DNA of 64,000 bases from Flavobacteriaceae bacterium MAR_2010_188 (GCA_900104375.1 LT629302.1:806001-870000), one strand, 5' to 3'. Positions 27,041-36,049 are shown, counted from the stretch's first letter. Program-made: numbers and translations. The notes: generated by a model not told the origin, from the letters alone.

Positions 27041-27183
27041 TTTGAAATCTTAACACTTCCATAAAAAAAATTCGTTTAAGAGATTTCTAGCATAAAAGTA
27101 TATTCTGTAACTTGCAGCCACTGTCCGGGATGATTTCTCTCCCCAAACGAGGAATTGCAATTATTAATTTAAAATTCTTATCC

Positions 27184-28464
27184 ATGGAGATTTTAGAAAA
27201 TAAAAAATCCCAGAAATCAATCGACTTAGAGAATAAGTACGGCGCCCATAATTATCATCCGTTACCTGTGGTATTAAACAGGGGAGAAGGCGTTTACGTT
27301 TGGGATGTTGACGGAAAAAAATATTATGATTTTCTTTCGGCTTATTCGGCGGTTAATCAGGGGCATTGTCATCCTAAAATAGTGGGCGCAATGACCGAGC
27401 AAGCTCAAAAGTTGACCCTAACTTCAAGGGCATTTTATAACGATATGCTTGGGAAGTATGAAAAGTTTGCTTGCGAGTTTTTTCATTTCGATAAATTATT
27501 GCCAATGAATACCGGCGCAGAAGCTGTTGAAACCGCTTTAAAAATATGCCGAAAGTGGGCATATGAAGTCAAAGGTATTGAAGAAAATGAAGCAGAAATA
27601 ATCGTTTGCGAAAACAATTTTCACGGCCGAACTACCACTATCATTTCATTTAGCAATGATCCAGTTGCCCGAAAACATTTTGGACCTTATACTAAAGGTT
27701 TTATAAAGATTGAATACGATAACATTGAAGCGCTAAAACAAACACTAGAAAATAATCCAAACGTTGCAGGATTTTTAGTGGAACCGATTCAAGGGGAAGC
27801 AGGAGTTTATGTTCCAGCTGAAGATTATCTTACTAAAGCCAAAGCGCTCTGCGAAAAACATAACGTTCTTTTTATGGCGGACGAAGTTCAAACTGGTATC
27901 GCCAGAACCGGAAGACTTTTAGCTACCTGTGGCGACTGCAGTTGTGAAAATAAAAATTGTTCTAAAACGCCAGAGGTTAAACCAGATATTCTTATTCTTG
28001 GAAAAGCGCTTAGCGGTGGGGCATATCCTGTAAGTGCTGTCCTGGCGAATAATAATATTATGGATGTCATACAACCAGGTACTCACGGAAGTACCTTTGG
28101 CGGAAATCCTGTTGCCGCCGCCGTTGGTATTGCAGCTTTAGAAGTAATTCGAGATGAAAAATTAGCAGAAAATGCCTTTGTCCTTGGAAATTTATTTAGG
28201 TCCGAGCTCAATAAATATATCGATAAAAGTTCAATCGTTAGACTTGTGAGAGGAAAAGGGCTATTAAATGCAATCGTAATCGATGAAGATGAAGATGGAG
28301 ATACGGCTTGGAATATTTGTCTTGCTCTCAGAGATAACGGATTGCTTGCAAAACCCACTCACGGAAATATCATACGTTTTGCACCACCACTAGTAATGAA
28401 CAAAGAACAATTATTAGATTGTGTAAGAATCATAACTACTACGCTTAAAGAATTTGAGCGTTAA
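27184..28464 (+). CDS. rocD: Ornithine-oxoacid aminotransferase
   Basis: A 426-residue PLP enzyme of the class III aminotransferases. Typical ornithine aminotransferase segments are [20 protein letters not shown] near the start, [33 protein letters not shown] and the PLP lysine in [10 protein letters not shown]. It converts ornithine to glutamate semialdehyde. The frame is open back to 27112, but the extra 24 residues do not match the family, so ATG 27184 is chosen. Between the active-site Asp and Lys is a Cys-rich insert with C249, C252, C254 and C259, which could hold a metal; standard enzymes lack it. A strong terminator follows. Confidence 0.9.
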   Translation: MEILENKKSQKSIDLENKYGAHNYHPLPVVLNRGEGVYVWDVDGKKYYDFLSAYSAVNQGHCHPKIVGAMTEQAQKLTLTSRAFYNDMLGKYEKFACEFFHFDKLLPMNTGAEAVETALKICRKWAYEVKGIEENEAEIIVCENNFHGRTTTIISFSNDPVARKHFGPYTKGFIKIEYDNIEALKQTLENNPNVAGFLVEPIQGEAGVYVPAEDYLTKAKALCEKHNVLFMADEVQTGIARTGRLLATCGDCSCENKNCSKTPEVKPDILILGKALSGGAYPVSAVLANNNIMDVIQPGTHGSTFGGNPVAAAVGIAALEVIRDEKLAENAFVLGNLFRSELNKYIDKSSIVRLVRGKGLLNAIVIDEDEDGDTAWNICLALRDNGLLAKPTHGNIIRFAPPLVMNKEQLLDCVRIITTTLKEFER

Positions 28465-28483
28465 GAAGTATTCAGAAAATTAG

Positions 28484-28521
28484 AAAGCCTGTCTAAAACA
28501 TTTGTTAAAGACAGGCTTTTT
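28484..28521. terminator. Intrinsic terminator, bidirectional
   Basis: An 11-base perfect stem (AAAGCCTGTCT / AGACAGGCTTT) with a 14-base loop, flanked by A and T runs. It serves rocD and the convergent CCC-motif gene. Confidence 0.9.
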
Positions 28522-28540
28522 CATTTGAATCTATAATAGA

Positions 28541-28876
28541 CTATTGGCCTATTCCCATTTCTTCCAACATCTTTTGCTGGTTTTCCATGTATCCATCCCA
28601 GCCTCCGTAGCTCATAATTTGATAGATAGAGAAAGCCAAGGCTAAGAACGCCAACACTAGTCCAATAATCGCAACAATTTTAGCGGTTTTAAGTTGATTA
28701 TAATTACTGTATAGTTCAGGATTTTCAGTATAAACCGCTTCATCTTTTCTCGCCAGATAAAAAGCGATACCAGACAAAATAAGTCCGCCAATACCCATAC
28801 TGCAACAGCATGCGATATAAGAAATAATTCCAAGAACGAGCGATATCGTTGCGTTAGGTAGTTTTTGTTGTTCCAT
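28541..28876 (-). CDS. CCC-motif small membrane protein
   Basis: A 111-residue protein with two hydrophobic hairpins, residues about 10-43 and 66-90. C23, C24 and C25 sit in the first helix in the run IACCCSMGIGG, the mark of the 'CCC motif membrane protein' group of Bacteroidota, related to DUF4190-like proteins. The charged stretch between helices (ARKDEAVYTENPELYSNY) and the C-terminal tail probably face the cytosol. Function unknown. The gene follows the DUF2752 gene by 17 bases in the same direction, and the two are commonly neighbours. Confidence 0.78.
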   Translation of the reverse strand: MEQQKLPNATISLVLGIISYIACCCSMGIGGLILSGIAFYLARKDEAVYTENPELYSNYNQLKTAKIVAIIGLVLAFLALAFSIYQIMSYGGWDGYMENQQKMLEEMGIGQ

Positions 28877-28893
28877 TGTGATTGATTAAGTAT

Positions 28894-29172
28894 TTAGATA
28901 AATTTTAAAATATAATTCCCTAAGATTAATATAACATTGATTATGGCCAACCCTATCATAACAACATTGGCATATTTAAAATTGATAAAATGATTGGTAA
29001 CTGCGACGCCCAATAATAACATGAGCGAATAAATAGCAGGATACATAAAGAAGGCTTCAACAAATTGTCCTCTTATAACCATTGCCGCCGACCGTTGTAA
29101 GCCACAGCCCATACACTCAAAACCAAATAGGGCTTTGTTTAGACAGGGCAGCATAAAATCGTCTATTGACAT
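28894..29172 (-). CDS. DUF2752 family membrane protein
   Basis: A 92-residue protein with the DUF2752 signature: C10, then FECMGCGLQRS (C20 and C23), then two or three membrane helices. The Cys pair in the first loop suggests a redox or metal site, but no activity is established for the family. It is the first gene of a two-gene unit with the CCC-motif protein, and it is divergent from another small membrane-protein gene. A promoter element lies 20 bases upstream. Confidence 0.82.
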   Translation of the reverse strand: MSIDDFMLPCLNKALFGFECMGCGLQRSAAMVIRGQFVEAFFMYPAIYSLMLLLGVAVTNHFINFKYANVVMIGLAIINVILILGNYILKFI

Positions 29173-29192
29173 TAGTTATTGTTGAATTTTCT

Positions 29193-29200
29193 CAAAGATA
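29193..29200 (-). promoter_or_regulatory. Putative -7 promoter element for the DUF2752 gene
   Basis: On the minus strand TATCTTTG matches TAnnTTTG exactly, 20 bases before the ATG. No -33 TTG was found at normal spacing. Confidence 0.45.
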
Positions 29201-29248
29201 TTAAATTTATTGTAAGCTAAAATTAGACGAATCAGAATAAAATATGGT

Positions 29249-29256
29249 TAATTTTG
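29249..29256 (+). promoter_or_regulatory. Putative -7 promoter element for the 29290 gene
   Basis: TAATTTTG matches TAnnTTTG exactly, 33 bases before the ATG at 29290. No well-spaced -33 TTG was found. Confidence 0.45.
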
Positions 29257-29289
29257 AACTGTAATAACTGATGAATACAACTAGAATCC

Positions 29290-29547
29290 ATGCTTTCTTA
29301 TAGAACAGTAAATATCATTCTTATAATTTTTGGCGTCGCACTTGCCGTTTGGGCACAAACTTACGAGCCAAGAAATCAATACTTACTAATTGCTGGGATT
29401 ATAGTAATAATGTTTGCAATCTACAGAGTGTCTAGTAAACTTGGTAGTCGAACTAAGGATACCGACGAGAAAAAGGATTTTGTGATTGATGAAAATTTTG
29501 ATGAAAATGAATTAAAGGATTCAACCGAGGATTTTAAAAAGGATTAA
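29290..29547 (+). CDS. Small two-helix membrane protein of unknown function
   Basis: An 85-residue protein with two hydrophobic helices (residues about 6-22 and 31-45), then a hydrophilic, very acidic tail ending in FDENELKDSTEDFKKD. I do not recognise a family. The stop is 5 bases before the Smr-domain gene, so the two are likely co-transcribed. It may anchor something at the inner face of the membrane, but that is only a guess from the layout. Confidence 0.7.
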   Translation: MLSYRTVNIILIIFGVALAVWAQTYEPRNQYLLIAGIIVIMFAIYRVSSKLGSRTKDTDEKKDFVIDENFDENELKDSTEDFKKD

Positions 29548-29552
29548 GGATT

Positions 29553-30101
29553 ATGAAAGTAGGGGATAAAGTTTCGGCCATAGATGAAGATATTACCGGC
29601 CATGTGATTAAAATTTCAGACGAACATGTTACCATCGAATCAGACGGATTCGAAATGGAATTTTCTAAAAAGGAATTAATAATTGTGCCGTCCAAAGGAA
29701 TGGGACACTCATTATTTAAAGAAGGAGACCTAGATTCGATAATAAGGGAGAAAGAATCTGACGATAAACCCTATGCCAGGAAGTCCAAAACTGCAAAAGA
29801 TAAGTACGAACACGTTATGGAAGTCGATTTGCACGCACATCAACTTACCGGTTCGACTAAAGGAATGAGTAAGCATCAAATTTTAAACCTTCAAATTGAT
29901 ACGGTAAAACATAAAATTAGTTTTGCGGTTAAAAAGAATATTCAGAAAGTTGTATTTATCCATGGAGTAGGTGAAGGGGTCCTAAAAATGGAATTGGATT
30001 ATCTTTTTAGCACTTACGAAAATCTTAAATTCTACGATGCCGACTTCAAAAAATATGGTTATGGAGCAACGGAAATCTATATTTTTCAAAATATTAAGTA
30101 A
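29553..30101 (+). CDS. Smr domain protein with N-terminal DUF2027-like domain
   Basis: A 182-residue protein. Residues 1-50 form a small beta-barrel (VGDKVSAIDEDITGHVIKI) of the DUF2027 type often fused to Smr in Bacteroidota. Residues about 88-180 are an Smr domain with the DLH triad at 92-94 and the HGxG motif at 137-140 (HGVGEG). Smr domains are endonucleases acting on DNA or mRNA, for example at collided ribosomes. There is no MutS part. It follows the small membrane-protein gene by 5 bases, and the reason for that pairing is unclear. Confidence 0.85.
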   Translation: MKVGDKVSAIDEDITGHVIKISDEHVTIESDGFEMEFSKKELIIVPSKGMGHSLFKEGDLDSIIREKESDDKPYARKSKTAKDKYEHVMEVDLHAHQLTGSTKGMSKHQILNLQIDTVKHKISFAVKKNIQKVVFIHGVGEGVLKMELDYLFSTYENLKFYDADFKKYGYGATEIYIFQNIK

Positions 30102-30192
30102 GTTGTTAAAGATTCCTAAACGATTCCTAAACTTAGTTAATGATTCTTCCGAAGATGAGATGTAACTTATCTTTATTCAAAATATAGAAATT

Positions 30193-30435
30193 ATGGAACA
30201 AGCAAAATATAATCAAATGCAAGGGATGTTAACCAAGTTGGAAGACATTAAAAATAGTCAAGAAAGCATAATTGATAAGGTGAATCACGTAATTACCGAC
30301 CTTTTTCAAAATCCTAACAAGAAATTAGAAAAAGGAATGGAAGAACTCCACCAAACTGCTTCTGATACTATTGAAAAGATAAATTTGCTAGTGGAAGATT
30401 ACGAGCTTAAATTTAATAAAGCGCAACAGTCATAA
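30193..30435 (+). CDS. Small helical protein of unknown function
   Basis: An 80-residue protein that is almost entirely alpha-helical by composition, with heptad-like spacing (MLTKLEDIKNSQESIIDKV and MEELHQTASDTIEKINLLV). It has no Cys, Trp or signal peptide. A short coiled coil is likely. I do not recognise a family. The gene stands alone and is followed by a strong terminator that it shares with the convergent lipoprotein gene. The start at 30193 is an ATG eleven bases after an A/T-rich stretch. Confidence 0.65.
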   Translation: MEQAKYNQMQGMLTKLEDIKNSQESIIDKVNHVITDLFQNPNKKLEKGMEELHQTASDTIEKINLLVEDYELKFNKAQQS

Positions 30436-30458
30436 ATTCGTTGTATAAATTAATAGTA

Positions 30459-30486
30459 AAAGGCCAAGTTAAAACTTGGCCTTTTT
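30459..30486. terminator. Intrinsic terminator, bidirectional
   Basis: A stem of at least 10 bases (AAAGGCCAAG / CTTGGCCTTT) with a TTAAAA loop and flanking A and T runs, between two convergent genes. Confidence 0.92.
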
Positions 30487-30488
30487 AT

Positions 30489-31397
30489 TTAATTGAAGGT
30501 CGGAGTTATAGTTCTGCTTGCGCTAGGTACGCTGTAGGTTCCGAACAATAGTTGGTCTTGTACCAAGTTGCTAAGGTTAATACCACTAACATTAATCACA
30601 ATTTCGTAAGATTCTGCAATGATATGGGCTCTATAACCGGTCGCCGGAACTTGAGAATTTACTTCTGGATTCAAAAAATCTGCAATCGAAAATGCATCAG
30701 AAGTAATATCGTTAAGCGGATTTTTATCTGGAGAAAGATTTTCTTCATCTCTAGTTAACACGCCATCATTATCATCGTCATTATCTAAATAGTCGGGTAT
30801 TCCATCTCCATCGGTATCTTGAGCTAAACTAAGACCGTCATTTTCGGTATAATTTACTTTTTCTGCGGTAGTCGGCACATTATCGCCATCATCATCAAAA
30901 TCTATATAATTTGGTAAACCATCACCATCGGTATCGTCGTCTTCCAAATTTCCATTTCCGTTAATATCTTCAAGTTCTGCTGGGATGCCGTCGTTATCGT
31001 CTTCGACCAAAGTCGTTAGAGTCGTGATGGTTCCAGAAGTACTTTCATCATCACTGATTACATTTAATTGTGAATTTGGGATGTCGTTGCAAAACGGATC
31101 ATCGGGTAAACTACTATAAGTTCTATAGTTGAAGCGATTAGAAGTACCATTTATAACAAATGTTCTTTGTAAAGTGTTAGTATCAGCATCCACTGCCAAT
31201 AAACTGGATAGTTCAGTATTTCCTATCTGAATGGATAATGTTTCGGGCGGATTAGTTTTTTCTTTGTAGAACAGAACACTACCACAGGTTTGCACCTCCA
31301 AATCGTTAAATTCTAGCGCAGCAGTAATAATATCACCGTCATCGCAACTCAAAAAAACTAGCAAGAACGAAATGGAAATAAGAAATGATTGGCGCAT
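30489..31397 (-). CDS. Lipoprotein with acidic calcium-binding (TSP3-like) repeats
   Basis: A 302-residue protein with a lipoprotein leader (LLVFLSC, Cys at about 18). Residues about 130-230 contain thrombospondin type 3-like repeats: [32 protein letters not shown] and DDDNDGV, spaced to form Ca2+ loops. The C-terminal 70 residues form an unassigned beta-rich part. Such repeats usually act as stiff, calcium-dependent spacers in cell-surface proteins of Bacteroidota. There is no T9SS tail, in line with lipid anchoring. It is divergent from the cysteine desulfurase gene, and each gene has its own promoter element. Confidence 0.75.
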   Translation of the reverse strand: MRQSFLISISFLLVFLSCDDGDIITAALEFNDLEVQTCGSVLFYKEKTNPPETLSIQIGNTELSSLLAVDADTNTLQRTFVINGTSNRFNYRTYSSLPDDPFCNDIPNSQLNVISDDESTSGTITTLTTLVEDDNDGIPAELEDINGNGNLEDDDTDGDGLPNYIDFDDDGDNVPTTAEKVNYTENDGLSLAQDTDGDGIPDYLDNDDDNDGVLTRDEENLSPDKNPLNDITSDAFSIADFLNPEVNSQVPATGYRAHIIAESYEIVINVSGINLSNLVQDQLLFGTYSVPSASRTITPTFN

Positions 31398-31414
31398 ATA
31401 TTTTAATTGAAATT

Positions 31415-31422
31415 CAAAAATA
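31415..31422 (-). promoter_or_regulatory. Putative -7 promoter element for the TSP3-like lipoprotein gene
   Basis: On the minus strand TATTTTTG matches TAnnTTTG exactly, 17 bases before the ATG. Confidence 0.45.
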
Positions 31423-31473
31423 ACCGATCTGTAAATTTATAACGCTTCGCCAATCAATTAATTTTATTTGAAG

Positions 31474-31481
31474 TATTTTTG
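31474..31481 (+). promoter_or_regulatory. Putative -7 promoter element for the cysteine desulfurase gene
   Basis: TATTTTTG followed by CG matches TAnnTTTG exactly, 69 bases before the ATG at 31551. No -33 TTG is at the usual distance. Confidence 0.45.
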
Positions 31482-31550
31482 CGAGCGCATTAAACTGGTT
31501 AAAAATCATATAGATTTCTCCAAAATTTCTAAATAAAATTACACCAAGCT

Positions 31551-32702
31551 ATGACTAAACATGTTTATTTTGACAGCGCAGCTACTACAAAAATGCACGA
31601 TTCTGTCGTGGAAAAAATGGTAGAGGTCATGAAGAATAATTATGGTAATGCTTCATCTACCCATAGCTTTGGAAGGTCTTCTAAAACATTGATTGAAACT
31701 GCCAGAAAAACGGTAGCTTCTTTATTAAATGCTCATCCTTCAGAAATAGTTTTTACTTCTGGTGGCACCGAGGCAGATAATCTTATTCTCAGAAGTGCGG
31801 TTAAAGACCAAAAAGTTGAACGCATAATCAGTTCTAAAATTGAGCATCATGCCATTCTTCACTCTCTGGAATGTCTCGAAAAGGAATTCGATCTAGAAAT
31901 ACAATTTTTGAATGTGGATGAAAATGGTGATGTAGATTTACTTCAACTTAAAGAATTGCTAGAGAATTCTGAGAAAAAAACGTTGGTGACCTTAATGCAC
32001 GTCAACAACGAAATCGGTAACATTTTAGATATCGAGCAGGTTTGCTCAATTTGCAAGGAAAAAAAGGCGCTTTTCCATAGTGATTCGGTACAATCCATTG
32101 GTCATTACCCAATTGATGTGCAGAAACTCAGTGTTGATTTCTTGACCGCTGCGGCTCACAAATTCCACGGTCCTAAAGGTGTAGGTTTCGCATTCGTAAG
32201 AAAAGGTTCGGGATTAAAAGGATGTATTGTCGGAGGAAGTCAAGAGCGTGGACTTCGTGCCGGGACAGAAGCGGTACATAATATTGTGGGACTTGAAGAA
32301 GCTATAAAAATTGCTTACAACAACCTTGAAGAAGACACAAACTACGTTGCCGACATTAAGGCTTATTTTATTTCGAAGTTAAAAGAGAAGTTTAAAAACA
32401 TTCATTTTAATGGAAGGTCCGAAGATTTAGAAAACAGCACCTATACTTTAATAAATGTATGTTTACCTATTTCAGCTGAAAAAAGTGTACTGCTTCAATT
32501 TCAGTTAGACTTAAAGGGAATAGCTTGTTCTAAAGGAAGTGCTTGCCAAAGTGGAAGTGAGAAAAATTCGCATGTACTTTCAGAAATTTTGGATGACGAA
32601 AAACTGACGCGTCCATCTGTGCGTTTTTCATTTTCAAAATATAACACAAAGGAAGATGTAGATTATGTAATTGAAGTCTTATCTGAGTTTCTTGACCATT
32701 AA
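31551..32702 (+). CDS. Cysteine desulfurase (IscS/NifS type)
   Basis: A 383-residue PLP enzyme that removes sulfur from cysteine for Fe-S clusters and tRNA thiolation. The PLP lysine is K204 in AAAHKFHGPKG, and the catalytic cysteine is C332 in GSACQSGS (C326 is close by). TSGGTEADNL and LMHVNNEIGN are typical of the family. The length and the single-residue active-site loop fit the IscS/NifS class rather than SufS. No scaffold or other Fe-S genes are adjacent. The 3' end overlaps the convergent T9SS cargo gene by 24 bases. Confidence 0.9.
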   Translation: MTKHVYFDSAATTKMHDSVVEKMVEVMKNNYGNASSTHSFGRSSKTLIETARKTVASLLNAHPSEIVFTSGGTEADNLILRSAVKDQKVERIISSKIEHHAILHSLECLEKEFDLEIQFLNVDENGDVDLLQLKELLENSEKKTLVTLMHVNNEIGNILDIEQVCSICKEKKALFHSDSVQSIGHYPIDVQKLSVDFLTAAAHKFHGPKGVGFAFVRKGSGLKGCIVGGSQERGLRAGTEAVHNIVGLEEAIKIAYNNLEEDTNYVADIKAYFISKLKEKFKNIHFNGRSEDLENSTYTLINVCLPISAEKSVLLQFQLDLKGIACSKGSACQSGSEKNSHVLSEILDDEKLTRPSVRFSFSKYNTKEDVDYVIEVLSEFLDH

Positions 32703-34448
32703 CTTCTGATTCACTTTTTGATTCTGTTCTAATCTTAGGGAAGCAACATATACGCCATCGCTTAATCTGCCAAGATTAAATTCGTATTTATCATTTTTGC
32801 CGATGTTCTTATTATCCATAACCGCACTTCCTTTTAAATCGAACAATCTGACTTCATTGATGTCCAAGAGTTCAGGATTTAATATCGTGAGAACGGATTT
32901 TTCATAATTAACGAAAATCTTAATTTTTTGGGCCAGAACCTCCCTGTCGCTCAAGGTTAAATCTTGAAAGGTGATAAAGAATCTTTCAGAATAAATTCCC
33001 GGTTCAATATTGGTAAAAGTATAGCCGCCATTTCTTATACTATAATATTTACCGGTTTCTCTATCGTTGATAAAAACGTTTTGCGAAGGACCAAAGTTTT
33101 CGAGATTGGCCAAGCGAACTCGGATATCCATTTGTTCGGTAAGAATAACCACTAATGGAATCTTCATCGCAGAATTAAAGTTTAAAGCTTTAATTACCAT
33201 AGGTTGTTGGTCTTGCATCCAATAGGCATCCGAAGGAATTCCTTCTGGACTTTCAGATTCTAAACCGTACTCAAAAGCTTCAGTGAAACTAGGATGGAAA
33301 TTCATTAAGAGTTCCCTAGAATATTCTTTATCAAAGTCAACATAGATTCTTAGTCTACTAAGATTATCCGCCAGACTAGGACCGCCATTAGTTAGACCTT
33401 GATTACTATTATTTCTAAGTTTGAAAAATTCACTTTTAGTTCCTGATTCTTTATAATAAACTCGCTGGGAGTTATCCATTTTAATTTCACCTCCAGTCGA
33501 AGAAGCTTCCACAACAAAACCTTGGCCAATTGGGATGTAGCGACGGGCGATTTTTGAGGAAGAACTAGAACCAACTGAAGAATTTTCATTTCCATTTTCG
33601 TCGTAGGTATTAAAAACAGCCTTGGTAAATGATTCTACCGAAGCATCACTACTAATGGTATAAGTCGCATAACCCCCAACATAATCGGTTAATAAATGCG
33701 AACCTGAATTACCATCTCCGGGTGCCTGTTCCCAATAATAGATACTACCGCTGATGGAATTAGTATTTGTTGGATTATGCAAAAAAGCATGAGAATCTAA
33801 TGCTGAAGGATACGGATTACCCATTAAAGTTTGAGAATCTGCATCAATGGCATTTGTAACATCTCCGTTATTTGGTTTGCCTCTAAAATCATAGGTCTGA
33901 TTTCCATATACGCCCGTACCCATTCCTTTCATCGAAAATCCTTGACCAGTTTTAATCGCTCCTTCAGAACCAGCGTAAACCCAATCGGTATATTCATTCC
34001 CAGAGGCATAAGTGTAAACCCATTTTTCTGATATTGTAAGTGGATTAGAAGTACCCTCATCGTGTAATGTAAACTCGGTATCTTGGCTATCCGTAATATC
34101 TGGTGTAGCTAACATTGGGTCATCGATAAGATTTAACCTAAAATCTGTGTTCCCAGATACGTCGTTATCTACATTACCGACTGGCGCACTCCAAAAGTTA
34201 TAGCTAAAGGCGTTAACGTTCCCTTCTTGGTAGATGCTAATCATTCCTGTACCCGAATTTCCTGTGTTTCCAGAACCTTGTATCAGCTGTGCTTCATCCC
34301 TAAAATAAATAGTGTCGTTAAGGTGAATATTATTCTCAACGAAAAGAACTTCATTTTTCACAACAATCTTGGAATCTTTAGCTTGATATAACTGTGAAAA
34401 GCCGTTAAATCCGATTAAAAGAACGATAATATAAGAAAAAGTCTTCAT
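32679..34448 (-). CDS. T9SS type A cargo protein of unknown function
   Basis: A 589-residue secreted protein. The N-terminal signal peptide is FSYIIVLLIGFNGFSQ. The central part is a large beta-rich region with YNFWSAPVG and MGNPYPSALD motifs, often seen in flavobacterial surface proteins that report 'hidden' carbohydrate-binding or adhesive domains. The last 75 residues form a type A sorting domain: a Leu-rich strand, 'NEVRLFDLKG', 'NLGRLSDGVYVASLRL' and a final MVKK. The protein is thus exported by type IX secretion and attached to the cell surface or released. No catalytic motif is recognised. Confidence 0.8.
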   Translation of the reverse strand: MKTFSYIIVLLIGFNGFSQLYQAKDSKIVVKNEVLFVENNIHLNDTIYFRDEAQLIQGSGNTGNSGTGMISIYQEGNVNAFSYNFWSAPVGNVDNDVSGNTDFRLNLIDDPMLATPDITDSQDTEFTLHDEGTSNPLTISEKWVYTYASGNEYTDWVYAGSEGAIKTGQGFSMKGMGTGVYGNQTYDFRGKPNNGDVTNAIDADSQTLMGNPYPSALDSHAFLHNPTNTNSISGSIYYWEQAPGDGNSGSHLLTDYVGGYATYTISSDASVESFTKAVFNTYDENGNENSSVGSSSSSKIARRYIPIGQGFVVEASSTGGEIKMDNSQRVYYKESGTKSEFFKLRNNSNQGLTNGGPSLADNLSRLRIYVDFDKEYSRELLMNFHPSFTEAFEYGLESESPEGIPSDAYWMQDQQPMVIKALNFNSAMKIPLVVILTEQMDIRVRLANLENFGPSQNVFINDRETGKYYSIRNGGYTFTNIEPGIYSERFFITFQDLTLSDREVLAQKIKIFVNYEKSVLTILNPELLDINEVRLFDLKGSAVMDNKNIGKNDKYEFNLGRLSDGVYVASLRLEQNQKVNQKLMVKKLR

Positions 34449-34524
34449 TTGTATTTTTTTGAGAATGTAAACGTAATATTAAAATTTGAGAAAAAATAAT
34501 TTTTTAAGCTTTTTATCCGATTTA

Positions 34525-34557
34525 TTTGCATTTTATCGGATTAAACCTGTATTTTAG
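34525..34557 (+). promoter_or_regulatory. Bacteroidota promoter for the tailspike-like gene
   Basis: TTTG at 34525-34528 and TATTTTAG at 34550-34557, 21 bases apart. The second element has one mismatch to TAnnTTTG. The gene starts 49 bases downstream. Confidence 0.5.
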
Positions 34558-34606
34558 CCAAAATGAAAAGCTCCCTCTACTATAACTAATTGTAATCTAA
34601 TATGTT

Positions 34607-36049
34607 ATGAATATTAAGTATCGTTATTTAGTGCTGATTATCGCGATTATCGCCAGTTTTAATGTGTTTGCACAAGTCGGAATAGGGACTACTTCGCCTC
34701 ACCCATCTTCTATTTTCGATGTTGAATCGGATTCTCAAGGAATGCTTACTCCACGTATGAGTACGCAACAGAGAACGGAAATATTGCAACCAGCTAAAGG
34801 TTTATTGGTATTTGATACGGATTTGAATGCGTTTTATTTTTTTGATGGGGGTCAATGGTTAGAGCTGGGAACTGAAAGCAAAACTAGAAATAACTATAAA
34901 TTGGTACAGAGTGTTGCAGACTTAGCTGACGAATTAACCGCCGGAGGTGGATCGAAGTATCTGCTTAACCCTTTTTTCTTATATGAAATAAATGGGAATG
35001 TGGTGTTTAATTTTCCTATAGAATTAAATGGTGCCTATATAAAAGGCGAAGACAGTGTTGAAGACAAAATTATAAATGGCACAGGTTCCACATTATTTGT
35101 TGGAACTACTGGTGGAAACCTTAAACGGATGACGATTGTAGGTAATGGACAGAAAATTTTTAATCTTAATGGTGATGGAAGTCAAAACCTTATATTTCTT
35201 TCGGTTAATTTTGTAAATTCTAGTTCGGTAGGATCATTATCGGGTTTTAGCATTATATTTTTCAACGTTGGTCAGTTTCAAAACAATAGTAATGGCCTTA
35301 TCGTTTCAAATTCGGAATCATTCTTTTTTACCTTATACACATGGGCCACTTCAAATACTGGAACATTTTTAACTCTAAATGGAGCCATTGATGAGGTTCA
35401 ACTATCGAATGCAAGAGTGGTCGCAGATGCCGGAGAAGTTGGCATTAATGTATCGGCAAATCCTTCTATTTCAGGAAGTGCTTCGATTGCCCAAGTGACA
35501 TTTGCGGGGGCTGGGAATCATGTTCTGGGTTATTCTTCCGGGACTTATCCCAATTACCATTTTACTAATAAGTGGTTCGTTTCTTGCCATGGAATTGCAC
35601 AAGAAACAGACGATAATGCTACAGGGGATATTAATTTAAGTACCGCCGTAGGTGCTGGTGCCACCACGTCATTCACCGGAATTGGTATCAGTAGTAGAGT
35701 AAAATTGGCTGGAGCTACGACTTCTAGTAATCTCTTTAGATTTACGAAATCCGGGAATAATCGAATTGTATATGACGGGTTGAAAAGTAGAAGTTTTAAT
35801 GTATCTACTTCCATATCTTTTCAGGCAAGTGCCAATAATACAGTATTCATATTTTATCTAGCAAAAAATGGTATAATAATCGAAAATACCAGAGTTTATA
35901 GGCAATCTAGTGGGGTAGGAGATATTGGTGCGGTAGCGTTAGTTGGGTCGGTCTTTATGAACTCTAATGATTTTTTAGAATTATATGTAGAGCGTTATTC
36001 GGGTTCCGGTAGCTTAGAAACTGTATCCCTAAATATGATTGCTGAATAG
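34607..36049 (+). CDS. Secreted tailspike-like protein (beta-helix plus C1q-like jelly-roll)
   Basis: A 480-residue protein with a signal peptide (VLIIAIIASFNVFAQ). Residues about 24-90 match a Bacteroidota surface-protein preface (VGIGTTSPHPSSIFDVES, then GMLTPRMSTQQR, LLVFDTD and FYFFDGGQWLEL). Residues about 95-350 contain short repeating strands rich in Gly, Asn and Ser, compatible with a right-handed beta-helix. The last 110 residues resemble the jelly-roll of trimeric phage fibre and C1q-like proteins (SRSFNVSTSISFQ, FYLAKNGIII, NDFLELYVERYSG). There is no T9SS tail. The layout recalls phage tailspikes, but phage genes are absent and a signal peptide is present. Confidence 0.65.
   Translation: MNIKYRYLVLIIAIIASFNVFAQVGIGTTSPHPSSIFDVESDSQGMLTPRMSTQQRTEILQPAKGLLVFDTDLNAFYFFDGGQWLELGTESKTRNNYKLVQSVADLADELTAGGGSKYLLNPFFLYEINGNVVFNFPIELNGAYIKGEDSVEDKIINGTGSTLFVGTTGGNLKRMTIVGNGQKIFNLNGDGSQNLIFLSVNFVNSSSVGSLSGFSIIFFNVGQFQNNSNGLIVSNSESFFFTLYTWATSNTGTFLTLNGAIDEVQLSNARVVADAGEVGINVSANPSISGSASIAQVTFAGAGNHVLGYSSGTYPNYHFTNKWFVSCHGIAQETDDNATGDINLSTAVGAGATTSFTGIGISSRVKLAGATTSSNLFRFTKSGNNRIVYDGLKSRSFNVSTSISFQASANNTVFIFYLAKNGIIIENTRVYRQSSGVGDIGAVALVGSVFMNSNDFLELYVERYSGSGSLETVSLNMIAE

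Larger units (their letters stand above)
26648..27183. other. Intergenic region with low-complexity repeats
   Basis: About 540 bases between the divergent rlmD and aminotransferase genes. It has three short-repeat patches (26753-26776, about 26921-26970, 27010-27040) and no convincing gene. The A/C-rich patch around 26925-26940 is the reverse complement of the TTTTTGG array at 19698, next to the word GCAACC that mirrors the GGTTGC there. Confidence 0.6.

Noticed and set aside
34607-36049. Prophage remnant
   Set aside because: The tailspike-like protein has a signal peptide and no phage structural, lysis or integrase genes nearby.
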